NCBI RefSeq assembly: GCF_927798095.1
Contig: NZ_CAKMMF010000006.1
Span: 69,052-133,051, forward strand
From: Paenibacillus plantiphilus
Lineage (GTDB): Bacteria > Bacillota > Bacilli > Paenibacillales > Paenibacillaceae
Reading direction: 5' to 3'
Length of the DNA: 64,000 bases
Made by a program: the position numbers and the translations under genes
Notes under the pieces: generated by a model
Database searches by the model: none
What the model saw: the letters and a program-made list of their open reading frames with translations, nothing else
Told to the model about the DNA's origin: nothing
In this document: positions 1 to 9,116 of the stretch, in pieces
How positions within the stretch are numbered: position 1 is the stretch's first letter
How the letters are laid out: every line of letters begins with the position of its first letter

Positions 1-205
1 GCGCTGCTCCCGTCAGCAGCGATACAATAATGCGCGGCAGCCGCAAATCCCGGATAACCTCCACATTTTCATTCGTCCCGCTGAACAATCCTTGTACAAG
101 CTCCATAAACCCGACCTTAATGCTGCCTGTCGTCATCGAATAGATCGTGACGCCAAGCAGCAATGCGGCAACAGAAATATAGCTGATCCACTGCTTCCTT
201 CTCAT
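1..205 (-). CDS. FecCD-family ABC permease, N-terminal part (runs off left edge)
   Basis: This is the first 68 codons of an inner-membrane permease for heme or siderophore import. The visible part begins with a short basic segment and one membrane helix. It then has a loop ending in the motif RDLRLPRI, which is characteristic of the FecCD/BtuC family, where it precedes the second helix. The ATG overlaps the stop of the IsdE-like gene as ATGA, so the two are translationally coupled. The permease therefore most likely serves that heme-binding lipoprotein, as IsdF serves IsdE in Staphylococcus aureus. The rest of the gene and any ATPase lie outside the window. The family is clear from the motif; heme as substrate is inferred from the operon. 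Confidence 0.85.
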   Translation of the reverse strand, partial: MRRKQWISYISVAALLLGVTIYSMTTGSIKVGFMELVQGLFSGTNENVEVIRDLRLPRIIVSLLTGAA

Positions 206-1143
206 GATGGATACAGCATCGCTTTCAAGGCGTCCATCGCTTCATTAACCGCAAGATTGCCCGTTGTGCCGAACAAGGCTTCCTCCAGATCATAGACGCG
301 GCCTGTCTGCACGGCATTGAAGTGCTTCCAGATATCGTTCCGCTTGAACTCCTCGTCGAACATCTTCACAACCTCCTCCGGCATGCCGTGAGCAGCCCTT
401 AGAATGACATCGGGATTGGACTGCTGCAAGTATTCCGTATTCGACGCAAGGAATTCGACGGTCTCGCCTTGTACGATGTTGACACCGCCCAGCAGACGAA
501 CCAGATCGCCGATGTAGGAATGCTCAGTCGCAACCAGATAGCTGCCCGGCACGCCAAGCAGGATGAGCACTGTCGGCTTCTCCTTTCCTTCAACCGCTGC
601 ACGAATTTCGTCCAGCTTGTCCGTATAGCCGCCAACAATCCCAGCCGCCTGCTCCTCACGCCCATACTTGGCCCCTAATTGAGTGATCTCCCTCTGCATG
701 TCTTCCAGGCTGGTCAGATCAAGAAATGTTGCCGGTATGCTGGCATTGTTGAATACTGGCTCCAGCTCATATTTCAGTGTTGTTACGGACAGCACCTCTG
801 TCGGCTTTAACGATTTCACCATCTCCATATCCGGGCTCATCGGATTGCCGACCTTCGTCAAGCCTTCATACCGTTCAGGCAATTGCTTGGCGCTTTTCGG
901 TATGCCGACCAGATCGATGCCAAGGGCATCCATGATCTGTGTAATAGCTACGGTAGTAGATACGATGCGGTACTCCTGCTCCGTTGACTCTTTCTTGCCT
1001 TCCGGCTGCACAGCCCTCGACGAGGGCGGATTGGATTCCGCTCCTCTTCCATTTGCTCCTTCTCCAGCTGCCGAGCAGCCCGCCGCTAACATCAGCAGAA
1101 GGGATAGCGCCGCCAGCCAGAATGATCGATTCAGCCTCTTCAT
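202..1143 (-). CDS. isdE: IsdE-like heme-binding lipoprotein of an ABC importer
   Basis: This is a cluster A-III type substrate-binding lipoprotein that would take heme from surface NEAT proteins and hand it to the permease. The signal peptide ends in a lipobox (LAAGC, lipidated Cys about residue 23), followed by a Ser/Gly-rich linker. The segment NPMSPDME (Met about 102) and the HG motif in AAHGMPEE (His about 251) match the places of the two axial heme ligands known in S. aureus IsdE (Met78, His229). I chose the ATG at 1143 because GGGAGG lies four bases upstream; an ATG 24 bases earlier has no ribosome binding site. It sits between the NEAT/S-layer gene (83-bp gap) and the permease (ATGA overlap). 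Confidence 0.85.
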   Translation of the reverse strand: MKRLNRSFWLAALSLLLMLAAGCSAAGEGANGRGAESNPPSSRAVQPEGKKESTEQEYRIVSTTVAITQIMDALGIDLVGIPKSAKQLPERYEGLTKVGNPMSPDMEMVKSLKPTEVLSVTTLKYELEPVFNNASIPATFLDLTSLEDMQREITQLGAKYGREEQAAGIVGGYTDKLDEIRAAVEGKEKPTVLILLGVPGSYLVATEHSYIGDLVRLLGGVNIVQGETVEFLASNTEYLQQSNPDVILRAAHGMPEEVVKMFDEEFKRNDIWKHFNAVQTGRVYDLEEALFGTTGNLAVNEAMDALKAMLYPS

Positions 1144-1226
1144 ATAGCCTCCCGGGAAACAGTGCAAAGGACACCAGCAATGCGGTGTCCTCCTGCAATC
1201 TGTTGAATTTCATACAGCTTGAATGA

Positions 1227-4200
1227 TTATTTCGCTGATGCTTTGGCAGCCTCGGCTGCTTTGGTGTCCGCGTAATCTACTGCGCGCAGAATAAGTGTAA
1301 CGACCTGCGCTCTCGTTGCAGCGCTCGCTGCGCCGAACTTGTTGTTCTCCAGTCCGTTCATAAGACCGTATTTCACAGCCGCAGCAACATAAGCTCTCGC
1401 ATAGGCCGGAATTTCTCCCGCATCCTCGAACGCCAGCGCTGCGTTGTCTTCAAGCGGCAGGCCAAGCGCTCTCACGATCATGACTGCGATCTCTGTACGA
1501 GACACCTCTTTGGCCGGACGGAATGATTGGTCTTCATAGCCGCCGATAATGCCCGCTGCAACCGCCTGTTCAACGAACGGTCTCGCCCAAGGCTGGATTT
1601 TGTCAGAATCAATAAACGCTACTTTGTTTGAACTGCCTTCCAGCTTCAATGCTCTGCTGATCATTGCAGTGAATTCAACCCGGTTGACAGCAGCATTAGG
1701 CTTGAAGCTGCCGTCAGCGTAACCGGTAACGATGCCGAGCTGCACAGCACGATTAATAGCTGTTGTCGCCCAGTGAGCTTTCGCATCCTTGAATTCGTTG
1801 ACAGGAGCCTCCCCGCCAGATCCATTACCGTTATTCGTGCCAGCTCCTGTCTGCTCTGAGCCGGTTTCTTTATCCCCTTCCTTGTCCGTACCAGTCCCTG
1901 TACCTGTGCCTGTGCCTGTGCCTGCTCCCGGTCCCGGTGTTACTATCGGTTCTGTTCCTTCCTCCGGATTCGGCCGTTCTATGACCGCCCCGAATGAATC
2001 CGATCTCCAGTCATTAACCTTCGTATAAGAGCCCAGCTCAATCTGAACATCATATTGATGATGGTAATTCACTGCCGGCCAATCGACCTTGACCCACCCG
2101 TTCAGCTTCTTCGACAGATCGGATACGGGGAATTTCACCCGTCTTGTATTGTCAGTCGCATCCGCCTCCACTGTTGCCGGTGTCGAGCCTTCTACCGTAA
2201 AGCCAGAAATTTCTTTGCTTTGCTTCAGCTTGATCATGACATATTTATTGCCGTTCTCTACAAGCAAGCGGGCTGGATGTGCAACATATTCATCCATAAC
2301 AGAGGTTTGCGAGGTCCCCTTCTTCAGAATCGTGAGGTTCAATTCGTACTTGCCGTCAGCAAGTCCCACAGGCGGGGTAACTCCGCCATTGCCCCCAGTA
2401 CCTCCGGTGCCTCCTGTGCCACCATTGCCGCCATTGCCGCCGCCATTCTCTCCACCTTCGGACCCGTTTCCACCCTCAGGGTTCGGCTGCTCTATAGATG
2501 GCCCGATCACATCAGCGCTCCACTCATCGACCTTCGTATAGGAGCCCAACTCGATCTGCACCTCATATTGGTGGTGGTAATTAGCTTCCGGCCAATCTAC
2601 CTTCACCCAGCTCTCAAGCTTCTGTGACAGATCAGATACTTCGAATTTCACCCGTCTCGTATTCGCAGCCATATCTGACTCAACGGTTTCCGGTGCTGCC
2701 CCTTCAATGGTGAAACCTGTAATTTCCTTGCTTTGCTTCAGGTTGAGCATGACATACTTATTGCCATTCTCAACGAGCAATCGGCCTGGATGCACCGTAT
2801 ATCCATCCATTACAGAGGTCTCTGCGGTGTCCTTCTTCAATATTTTAAAGTTCAACACATATTTCCCATCTGCCAGCCCCACAGGAGGATTGACGACCCC
2901 GCCCCCGGAGCCTTCTCCGTTGACAGAGCTGTTAAATGCCGCAACAGCTGCGGCCAAATCTGCTTTGGCTTCTTCTACAAGCACCTGTGTCGCAAGCCAG
3001 CTGCCTTTGACACGAACAGCCTGAATTGCGCTGTCCAGCGCGTCTTTGGCGGACTGTGGATATTGTCCTTGTTCTGTACCGATTGCTGCCTCAGCGCTCA
3101 GCTTAACCGCAGCTGTCACATTCGCATCCAGCGACGTTTTCGTAATATCGGTATGCAGCAGCAGACGGATGTTATGCTGTACGCCATTAATCGTTATTTG
3201 CGCATTCACCGTTTTATGCAGATCATTGATCGTTGTCAGAGGACTGACTGGAAATTGAATAACTCTTCTTTTGTTAGAAGGATTCTCGCTAAAGACCTCA
3301 GCCTCGACCAGTTGGCCGTTTTGCTCGGTCTTAAAGCTTGAAATTTTGTCCATCTCTTTGAGAGTAACGGCAACGTAAGGCTGATTGCTAACCATTTTGG
3401 CGCTGGAAGCCATGAAGTAGCTGCTAAGCGCGGACTTAGCGAAGCTCTCGTTCTCATCCAAAACGATTAATTGAATCGCACTTGCCAATGTTCTTTCAAA
3501 CTGGGCGAGTGCAGCTGTAAGCTCCGTAAAAGCCTGATCAATCGGTCCTTGCGAAACGAACCAGGTTCCTTTCGATTTCGCGGCTTGAATAGCCGTCAGC
3601 AGAGTCGTCTTGTTGGACTGCAGGGACTGTCCGTAGTAATTGCCGACTGCTGTCTTATCGTGCTTCGTTTGCGCTGACTTGACGAGAGCGTCTAGATTCG
3701 TTTTGTCAATGGTGCGGTTAAACAGCAATCGAATCGTATGATCCATTTCATAAGGATCGCCATTCGGCAGCTTAGTCGAAATGTGCACCTGCGCATCCAA
3801 TACACCGGAAAGGTCCGCTACCGGGAATTGGACCACACGTTTATTCGCGTTAAGGGACAGAACCTCAGTATCCACCAGTTGCCCGCCCTGCTTCACCTTA
3901 AAGCCGGTAACTACCGCGCTGTCATTGACAGTCAGCTTGACAAAGGTATTTCCATTGACAAGCACTGCCTCTGGCTGCTCAAAATATTTGTTCATCGACG
4001 AGGTGGAGAAATTATCTGTCGCGTGAATGGCAGTCATCGTAATGGGCTTCGCAGTTGCATGATCTGTTATTTGTGCCCCTTGGAAAACGGCAAGGGCAGC
4101 GGTCAAATCATTCTTCGCTTCACCGATCAAGGTCGGCGTTGCCAGCCAGCTGCCTTTTTTCTTCGCCGCATCCATCGCATCTCTCAGCGTATCCTTGGCC

Positions 4201-5417
4201 AGCTGCGGATACTGCCCGTTCCATACGCCATAGCTTGCAGTCGCATACGTATTCTCAGCTGATTGAACAAAGGTGTCAAAATCCCCTTTGGCTGCAAGCA
4301 AGCTGCTGTCCGGGTTGAAGAGAACACGTACAACTTTCTCGACAGTCCCTCCTGCTTCCGTGACAGACAGCTTCAGATAGAGGGGCGCAGTCAGATTCGT
4401 AAGGCTGGCTTTGTACCGGACCGAATTCGCTGTACTCGATTGAACGGCAGCATCACGGTAGAAGCTTCCATCAGTCGAGAACTGTACCTTGCTAATAAGC
4501 CCGCTGTCCACGGTGAAGCCAAAGCTCGGCACTTTATATTCGTAAATAATTTCAGACGAAGTCAAATATTGAGAAGCATCGGAACTCTCGTAGTCATTGG
4601 ACCCATGAATCGTAATATAGGCAGCAGGCTGAACCGCTTGCTGGAATTCCTTGATGCCCTCGCTCAGGAAAAAATTCGCAGCAGCAATCTGGATCTCATT
4701 CGAATTCGCATCTTCTTCAATCTGTTTAGCGAATAGAATAAGGTCGCTCAGCACGAGGATGGTCGTGTCCGTATGCTTGCCGGAGGCCTTCCCGTCGTTT
4801 AATGCCGTCTCAGCCGCACTAATCTGGACGTCCAGCGCTGAACGATCGCTATTGTAGACGGATTGCGTAACGGACGAGCTATGCATTTTGAAATGAATAT
4901 TGTATTTATGGTTATAAAGGAACGGCAGAGCGCCATCTGGAATATGCACATGCATGTTGCCTTCGTACAGGTGGTTCAAATTCTCAATCGGATATTTGAC
5001 GATTCTGTAATCCGTGCTGTACTCGATTGGCTCAGGCGCCCCGACAAACGGAGCTGTCTCCGCATATTTAGGATTGATTCTGAGCTTCAAATCCTCCGTT
5101 ATATTGACAACTGGCGCTTTGTTCGCCGTAGTTGCGCCGATATCAAATTGTTTAATCCAATCACTGTTTCTCAGCAGTGTATAGACATACCCCTTGCCGT
5201 CCTTGACTTCAAGGTAGGACAGATCCTCCATGAACGATGTCATGGCCGACAGCTTATCGGTATTATAGCTGAGCGCATCCATATCGACTGCGTACCAGCC
5301 GTCGCTTGGCAGATCGGAGGCTGCATCCGCTTGGGCCGGGTACATCTGCGCACTTGCAAGCAGCACCAGCACTGCTAGAAAGGCTGCTATTTGTTTGAAC
5401 CATTGATTTGTAGTCAT
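1227..5417 (-). CDS. Giant surface protein with multiple NEAT and FIVAR-like domains and three C-terminal SLH domains
   Basis: This secreted 1396-residue protein would bind heme or hemoproteins at the cell surface and be held there by its S-layer homology domains. After a signal peptide (1 to about 32) come a divergent NEAT-like domain (about 38-180), then alternating helical FIVAR-like spacers and NEAT-like domains to about residue 830. Two near-identical canonical NEAT domains (about 846-965 and 1016-1140) are separated by a Gly-rich linker. A GT-repeat linker and three SLH repeats (from about 1209) finish the protein. The paired-tyrosine heme motif YxxxY is present in the first domain (YNHKY) and in the last two (YHHQY), but is missing from the three middle domains. 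It lies downstream of the smaller NEAT gene and upstream of isdE. Confidence 0.88.
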   Translation of the reverse strand: MTTNQWFKQIAAFLAVLVLLASAQMYPAQADAASDLPSDGWYAVDMDALSYNTDKLSAMTSFMEDLSYLEVKDGKGYVYTLLRNSDWIKQFDIGATTANKAPVVNITEDLKLRINPKYAETAPFVGAPEPIEYSTDYRIVKYPIENLNHLYEGNMHVHIPDGALPFLYNHKYNIHFKMHSSSVTQSVYNSDRSALDVQISAAETALNDGKASGKHTDTTILVLSDLILFAKQIEEDANSNEIQIAAANFFLSEGIKEFQQAVQPAAYITIHGSNDYESSDASQYLTSSEIIYEYKVPSFGFTVDSGLISKVQFSTDGSFYRDAAVQSSTANSVRYKASLTNLTAPLYLKLSVTEAGGTVEKVVRVLFNPDSSLLAAKGDFDTFVQSAENTYATASYGVWNGQYPQLAKDTLRDAMDAAKKKGSWLATPTLIGEAKNDLTAALAVFQGAQITDHATAKPITMTAIHATDNFSTSSMNKYFEQPEAVLVNGNTFVKLTVNDSAVVTGFKVKQGGQLVDTEVLSLNANKRVVQFPVADLSGVLDAQVHISTKLPNGDPYEMDHTIRLLFNRTIDKTNLDALVKSAQTKHDKTAVGNYYGQSLQSNKTTLLTAIQAAKSKGTWFVSQGPIDQAFTELTAALAQFERTLASAIQLIVLDENESFAKSALSSYFMASSAKMVSNQPYVAVTLKEMDKISSFKTEQNGQLVEAEVFSENPSNKRRVIQFPVSPLTTINDLHKTVNAQITINGVQHNIRLLLHTDITKTSLDANVTAAVKLSAEAAIGTEQGQYPQSAKDALDSAIQAVRVKGSWLATQVLVEEAKADLAAAVAAFNSSVNGEGSGGGVVNPPVGLADGKYVLNFKILKKDTAETSVMDGYTVHPGRLLVENGNKYVMLNLKQSKEITGFTIEGAAPETVESDMAANTRRVKFEVSDLSQKLESWVKVDWPEANYHHQYEVQIELGSYTKVDEWSADVIGPSIEQPNPEGGNGSEGGENGGGNGGNGGTGGTGGTGGNGGVTPPVGLADGKYELNLTILKKGTSQTSVMDEYVAHPARLLVENGNKYVMIKLKQSKEISGFTVEGSTPATVEADATDNTRRVKFPVSDLSKKLNGWVKVDWPAVNYHHQYDVQIELGSYTKVNDWRSDSFGAVIERPNPEEGTEPIVTPGPGAGTGTGTGTGTGTDKEGDKETGSEQTGAGTNNGNGSGGEAPVNEFKDAKAHWATTAINRAVQLGIVTGYADGSFKPNAAVNRVEFTAMISRALKLEGSSNKVAFIDSDKIQPWARPFVEQAVAAGIIGGYEDQSFRPAKEVSRTEIAVMIVRALGLPLEDNAALAFEDAGEIPAYARAYVAAAVKYGLMNGLENNKFGAASAATRAQVVTLILRAVDYADTKAAEAAKASAK

Positions 5418-5493
5418 TTGTTTCTGTTCTCCTCTTTTCTCTCGTCATGTATTGGTATGGCAGCTTGCTTCTCAACTATTAAAAGCTAGCTGG

Positions 5494-6633
5494 CTATGCG
5501 GATCGGCCTGTGCTGCGCTTGCGTACAAGCCAGAATCCAAGCCCGCCGACAGCAGCAGCCGCGCAAGCACCGACAATAAGCCAGACACCCGTGTTTGAAG
5601 CTGCAGCTTTGGTCTCGACCGGCTCAGCGGCTAAACCCTCTGCAGCAGCCGCTTCAACAGCGCTTGCCTCGACCTCAGTGCCCTCCTCCAGCGGCTCAAC
5701 TGCTGAACCCTGCCCGCTTTCGTTCACCGAAGCCGTCTCCTTCACTGTATCTGTCGTCGGTGCAACTGTTGAACCCGTTTGTGCTTGTCCGGTTGAAGCT
5801 CCCGCACTCTCCTCTGGCTCCGCTTCCGATGCCGCTGGCGCTGCTTGCTTGGCCCCATCATCGCTTGCCGTCGTGCCAACCACCGCTATTGTTGGCGCTT
5901 TATCGCCCTCGGTTTCCTTTGTGCTTTTTACCGTGGGGCTATCAGCCGCCTGTTGCCCGGCAGTCTTGGTGCCACCGGATGCATTCTTGCTCTCTGTCTC
6001 TGTCTCTGTCTCTGTCTCTGTCTCTGTCTGCTTGGCATCAACTTCTTTGGGCTTTGTCGGCTTAGCTGGCTGTGCCGCAGCAGGCGCAGTCTTCACTTCT
6101 GGAGCTTGCACCTTTGCCGCTGGCTCCTCCTGCACGACAGCCGGAGCCGCTTCCGGCTCGACGACAGCCGGCTTCACCAGCTTGAAGCTATCCATTTGGA
6201 ACACCATACGAATGGTGTAGTCATGATCGTAGTCAATGTCTTCTACTGTCACATGAATTTTGGCTGTAATCGGCTTCGATACATCATCCGCCTTGAACGA
6301 AACGACCCGCTTATCAGCCGCTTTATCGGTGCTGACGACTGTAGTCGCGACATAATTGCCGCCTGCTGATACGTTGAATTCTGTCACCCATTTGCTGTGG
6401 TTCAGCGTCATTTGGACCGTCGTCTGGCCCCTGTCCACAATAACCGTGGCAGGCTTTTCCCAATAGTCATTCGCCATGGAGACTGAATCGTCTTCCGCCT
6501 TAAGCACAACATATTCCGCTGTATACGTTCCGTCTGCCAATTTCGTCTGCCCATGAACGATGGAAGCTGTCATAAGCATAGTCACGCCAACCATTACGGT
6601 CACCCAGAGCTTAAAATCTAAAATCCGCTTCAT
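5494..6633 (-). CDS. Membrane-anchored NEAT domain protein (IsdC-like role)
   Basis: This first gene of the minus-strand heme operon encodes a 379-residue secreted protein with one NEAT domain (about residues 30-155), carrying the heme tyrosine motif YDHDY. A long disordered Ala/Glu/Thr-rich stalk follows, including a Thr-Glu repeat coded by six-base repeats near 5990-6028. The C-terminus is a membrane helix ending in Arg/Lys residues. No clear LPxTG or NPxTG sortase motif precedes the helix, so membrane anchoring is more likely than wall linkage. The ATG at 6633 has an excellent ribosome binding site (GGAGGTG, five bases away); the longer reading from 6690 has none. It probably relays heme from the large S-layer NEAT protein to the lipoprotein. 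Confidence 0.87.
   Translation of the reverse strand: MKRILDFKLWVTVMVGVTMLMTASIVHGQTKLADGTYTAEYVVLKAEDDSVSMANDYWEKPATVIVDRGQTTVQMTLNHSKWVTEFNVSAGGNYVATTVVSTDKAADKRVVSFKADDVSKPITAKIHVTVEDIDYDHDYTIRMVFQMDSFKLVKPAVVEPEAAPAVVQEEPAAKVQAPEVKTAPAAAQPAKPTKPKEVDAKQTETETETETETESKNASGGTKTAGQQAADSPTVKSTKETEGDKAPTIAVVGTTASDDGAKQAAPAASEAEPEESAGASTGQAQTGSTVAPTTDTVKETASVNESGQGSAVEPLEEGTEVEASAVEAAAAEGLAAEPVETKAAASNTGVWLIVGACAAAAVGGLGFWLVRKRSTGRSA
5990..6028. repeat. In-frame 6-bp tandem repeat coding Thr-Glu
   Basis: About six and a half copies of TCTCTG on the plus strand encode alternating Glu and Thr in the stalk of the NEAT protein. Unit gain or loss would lengthen or shorten the stalk by two residues without a frameshift. 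Confidence 0.9.
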
Positions 6634-6732
6634 TTTCTCACCTCCAAAGCCGATAAAATCACGCATTTTTGCGAATGTTATTTTTACCATATAATAGGTA
6701 AATCACGATAGTGGATAAATAAATTTATTAAA

Positions 6733-6747
6733 TGATTATCATTCTCA
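6733..6747 (-). promoter_or_regulatory. Fur box of the NEAT/isdE operon
   Basis: Read on the minus strand, TGAGAATGATAATCA fits the 7-1-7 Fur consensus TGATAATNATTATCA closely. It lies 100 bp upstream of the NEAT gene start, so iron-repressed expression is expected. Confidence 0.75.
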
Positions 6748-7072
6748 ATTAGATGTGAAAAAAAAGACTTTCTCACATCGTATGAAGGATTCCAGCTCTT
6801 CGCCACCTTGTCAAACCCGACGTTAACCAACCGTGAATTCAAGGAATTCACATTGATTTCTGCGTTGACATCATCACATTATCAGCCACTCCGATCGCAT
6901 CTCTCCTCTTTGTTTGCTAGGCTATCAAGCTTTCCAGACGATATTACTCTATTCTAATTGAGAACGTCAACCATTATTTAGCTATTGAAATTCCCTTTCA
7001 TTAATACAATATTTTCATAATTTAATCAAATAAAAATCAAAAAAATAAAAATATATTTATTCTGCTTTTTCA

Positions 7073-7121
7073 TTGACTTTCATATTGAGAATGATTATCA
7101 TTTTAGTGATATTGATTATCA
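7073..7121 (+). promoter_or_regulatory. Promoter overlapped by two tandem Fur boxes
   Basis: A sigma-A type promoter can be read as TTGACT (7073-7078), a 17-bp spacer and TATCAT (7096-7101). One Fur box, TGAGAATGATTATCA (7086-7100), covers the -10 region. A second, TGATATTGATTATCA (7107-7121), covers the likely start of transcription. Each differs from the 7-1-7 consensus at one base. Tight iron repression of the downstream heme operon is the natural reading. Confidence 0.8.
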
Positions 7122-7153
7122 CTATCAAACATTAACGTGAGGAGCAGTCAGTT

Positions 7154-8107
7154 TTGATGAACAAAGCGTCTCTCTTTATTTGCGCTTTACTTCTGCTTGC
7201 TGCAGCAGGCTGCGACGGCGGATCAATGCAAGTCTCCTTGGATGCAAGGCCGGGCGATGCCGTACTTACAGTGACCGACTTTGCCGGGCGACAGGTGGCC
7301 TTTCGTGAATGGCCGAACAATATTATTGCATTAACGAACGGCGAGACAGATATTATCTATGCGCTAGGAGGCCAGCTTGTCGGCCGCCCTTCCTCCTCCA
7401 CTCCGCTGGCTGATTCGAGCGCCGAGCAGGTGACGCAAATCGGCAGCATTCATGAGGTTGATCTGGAGCAAATAACGCTTCTCCGTCCTGACGTCGTGCT
7501 TGGCAGCGATCCGATGAATACGAAGGACATTCCTGTCCTTGAGGGGATCGGCTCCAAAGTAATTCTGACAAGCGCCAACTCAGTCGACGAGATCAAGCGG
7601 CAGATCACCCTTTTTGGACAGCTGCTGCGGAAGGAAGAACGAGCAGCGGCAATTAACAAGCAGATTGAGGCTGAAGTAATGGAATACAGCAAGCTTGCAG
7701 TCGCTGACAAACCGCGAGCTTTGCTCATATACGGTGCTCCAGGCACCTTCATGGCTGCGCTGCCGAACTCGTTAAGCGGCAATATTCTGGAGCTCGCGGG
7801 CGGATTTAATATCGCAGCAGACTATCCTCGATTGCAAAGCTACCCGCAATATGCCCAGATGAACACAGAGCGTATTGTCGAGGCGAATCCGCAGGCTGTC
7901 TTTATAATGACGCATGGCAAGCCCGAAGAAGTGAAACAAAGCTTCGTGAAGGAGATGCAGACGAATCCCGCTTGGAACAACATTGATGCTGTGAAGCAAA
8001 ATAAAGTCGAGGTGCTGCCCTCCGATTTATTCGGCACAAATCCGGGGACTCGCATAGTCGATGCGCTCGCGTTCATGCACGACAAGCTCGCAGCAGTCCG
8101 GCATTGA
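7154..8107 (+). CDS. Heme-type ABC importer substrate-binding lipoprotein
   Basis: This periplasmic-binding-protein-like lipoprotein has a signal peptide ending in LAAAGC (lipidated Cys about residue 20) and two lobes joined by a helix, the FhuD/BtuF/IsdE fold. The C-terminal segment THGKPEE aligns with the AHGMPEE segment of the IsdE-like protein at 202-1143, which contains the predicted heme-ligand His, so heme is the likely cargo. No counterpart of the IsdE heme Met is obvious. The start may be the TTG at 7154, nine bases after GGAG, or the ATG at 7157. It is the first gene of a three-gene operon behind two Fur boxes. The downstream ATPase carries a heme-degrading domain, which supports heme over siderophore. 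Confidence 0.82.
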   Translation: MMNKASLFICALLLLAAAGCDGGSMQVSLDARPGDAVLTVTDFAGRQVAFREWPNNIIALTNGETDIIYALGGQLVGRPSSSTPLADSSAEQVTQIGSIHEVDLEQITLLRPDVVLGSDPMNTKDIPVLEGIGSKVILTSANSVDEIKRQITLFGQLLRKEERAAAINKQIEAEVMEYSKLAVADKPRALLIYGAPGTFMAALPNSLSGNILELAGGFNIAADYPRLQSYPQYAQMNTERIVEANPQAVFIMTHGKPEEVKQSFVKEMQTNPAWNNIDAVKQNKVEVLPSDLFGTNPGTRIVDALAFMHDKLAAVRH

Positions 8108-8117
8108 AAGGAAGCTC

Positions 8118-9116
8118 ATGAATAAAGAACAACGTGCGAAGAGAAGAAGGCTTGTCCTCGTCATTACGCCGCTGCTTCTGGCGGCAAGTGTATTATTCGG
8201 ATTAACCGGCGGCGCTGTATCCATACCGCTGCAGGAAATATGGACCATTCTGACAACCGATACACCATCGGCGCAGGCAACAATCATTATGGATCTCAGG
8301 CTCCCCCGCGTGTTGGTCGGCTTGCTGACCGGCGCTTGTCTTGCCGCAGCCGGCGCTATTCTTCAAGGCGTTATGCGCAACCCTCTGGCAGATCCGGGCA
8401 TAATCGGCGTGTCTGCCGGGGGCGGCCTTGCTGCTGTTGTAACGATGGTGCTGCTGCCGCAGTTCAGCTATTTGCTGCCCGCTGCCGCATTTGTCGGCGC
8501 TTTTGCGACCTCCATCATCATCTATGCGCTGTCTTGGGATAAAGGTACATCGCCAGTCAAAATCGTCTTGGCCGGTGTAGCGATCAACGCCCTGCTCGGA
8601 GCTGTCATGAACGGCATTATGGTCGTTTACAGCGACCGAATTCAAGCCATTCTCCCGTGGTTATCCGGGGGGTTGAATGGCCGAAGCTGGCATCATTTGA
8701 CCTTCATGACCCCTTATGCCATTATCGGGCTTGCGCTGGCGATGCTGGCAATCAAACCGGCGAATTTACTGCTGCTTGGCGATGATTCAGCCAAATTGCT
8801 TGGGCAAAAGGTAGAGCTGCAGCGATTGCTGCTTATTCTGCTCTCCTCGCTCCTTGCAGGTACAGCGGTCAGCGCCGCCGGTTTAATCGGCTTCGTCGGA
8901 CTTGTCGTTCCGCATGCTGTCCGGCTGCTCATTGGCGATGATTACCGTTATTTGCTGCCGGTATCCATTACAGGCGGCGCAGCCCTTGTCATATTCGCGG
9001 ATACAATAGCGCGCTCCTGGTTTGATCCGATCGAGCTTCCAGTCGGAATATTGCTGGCATGCATCGGCGCACCATTCTTTTTATATCTACTTAGGAAACG
9101 GAGTAATTGGCGATGA
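8118..9116 (+). CDS. FecCD-family ABC permease (heme import)
   Basis: This polytopic membrane protein of 332 residues has the hydrophobic profile and length of FecCD/BtuC permeases. Family motifs are visible: [10 protein letters not shown] after the first helix, [12 protein letters not shown], and the cytoplasmic coupling segment near [13 protein letters not shown] that contacts the ATPase. The ATG at 8118 follows AAAGGAAG and comes 11 bases after the lipoprotein stop; the open frame extends upstream but without a ribosome binding site. Its last four bases overlap the ATPase start as ATGA. Only one permease gene is present, so a homodimer is expected. Confidence 0.9.
   Translation: MNKEQRAKRRRLVLVITPLLLAASVLFGLTGGAVSIPLQEIWTILTTDTPSAQATIIMDLRLPRVLVGLLTGACLAAAGAILQGVMRNPLADPGIIGVSAGGGLAAVVTMVLLPQFSYLLPAAAFVGAFATSIIIYALSWDKGTSPVKIVLAGVAINALLGAVMNGIMVVYSDRIQAILPWLSGGLNGRSWHHLTFMTPYAIIGLALAMLAIKPANLLLLGDDSAKLLGQKVELQRLLLILLSSLLAGTAVSAAGLIGFVGLVVPHAVRLLIGDDYRYLLPVSITGGAALVIFADTIARSWFDPIELPVGILLACIGAPFFLYLLRKRSNWR

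Larger units (their letters stand above)
6634..7153. other. AT-rich divergent control region between two heme operons
   Basis: This 520-bp region is free of convincing genes. It is much more AT-rich than its surroundings and holds Fur-box-like palindromes near both ends, facing both operons. The middle has no feature I can name. Confidence 0.7.

Noticed and set aside
1143-1167. Upstream ATG of the IsdE-like gene
   Set aside because: The extra eight residues precede a normal lipoprotein signal peptide and lack a ribosome binding site.
5494-5600. Sortase anchoring motif at the end of the NEAT protein
   Set aside because: The NTG before the final helix only faintly recalls NPxTG; the first Pro and proper spacing are missing and no sortase gene is in the window.
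5510-6220. 236-residue plus-strand frame opposite the NEAT stalk
   Set aside because: It is a shadow of the repetitive Ala/Thr/Glu coding region, has no ribosome binding site and is of low-complexity Ser/Val/Ala content.
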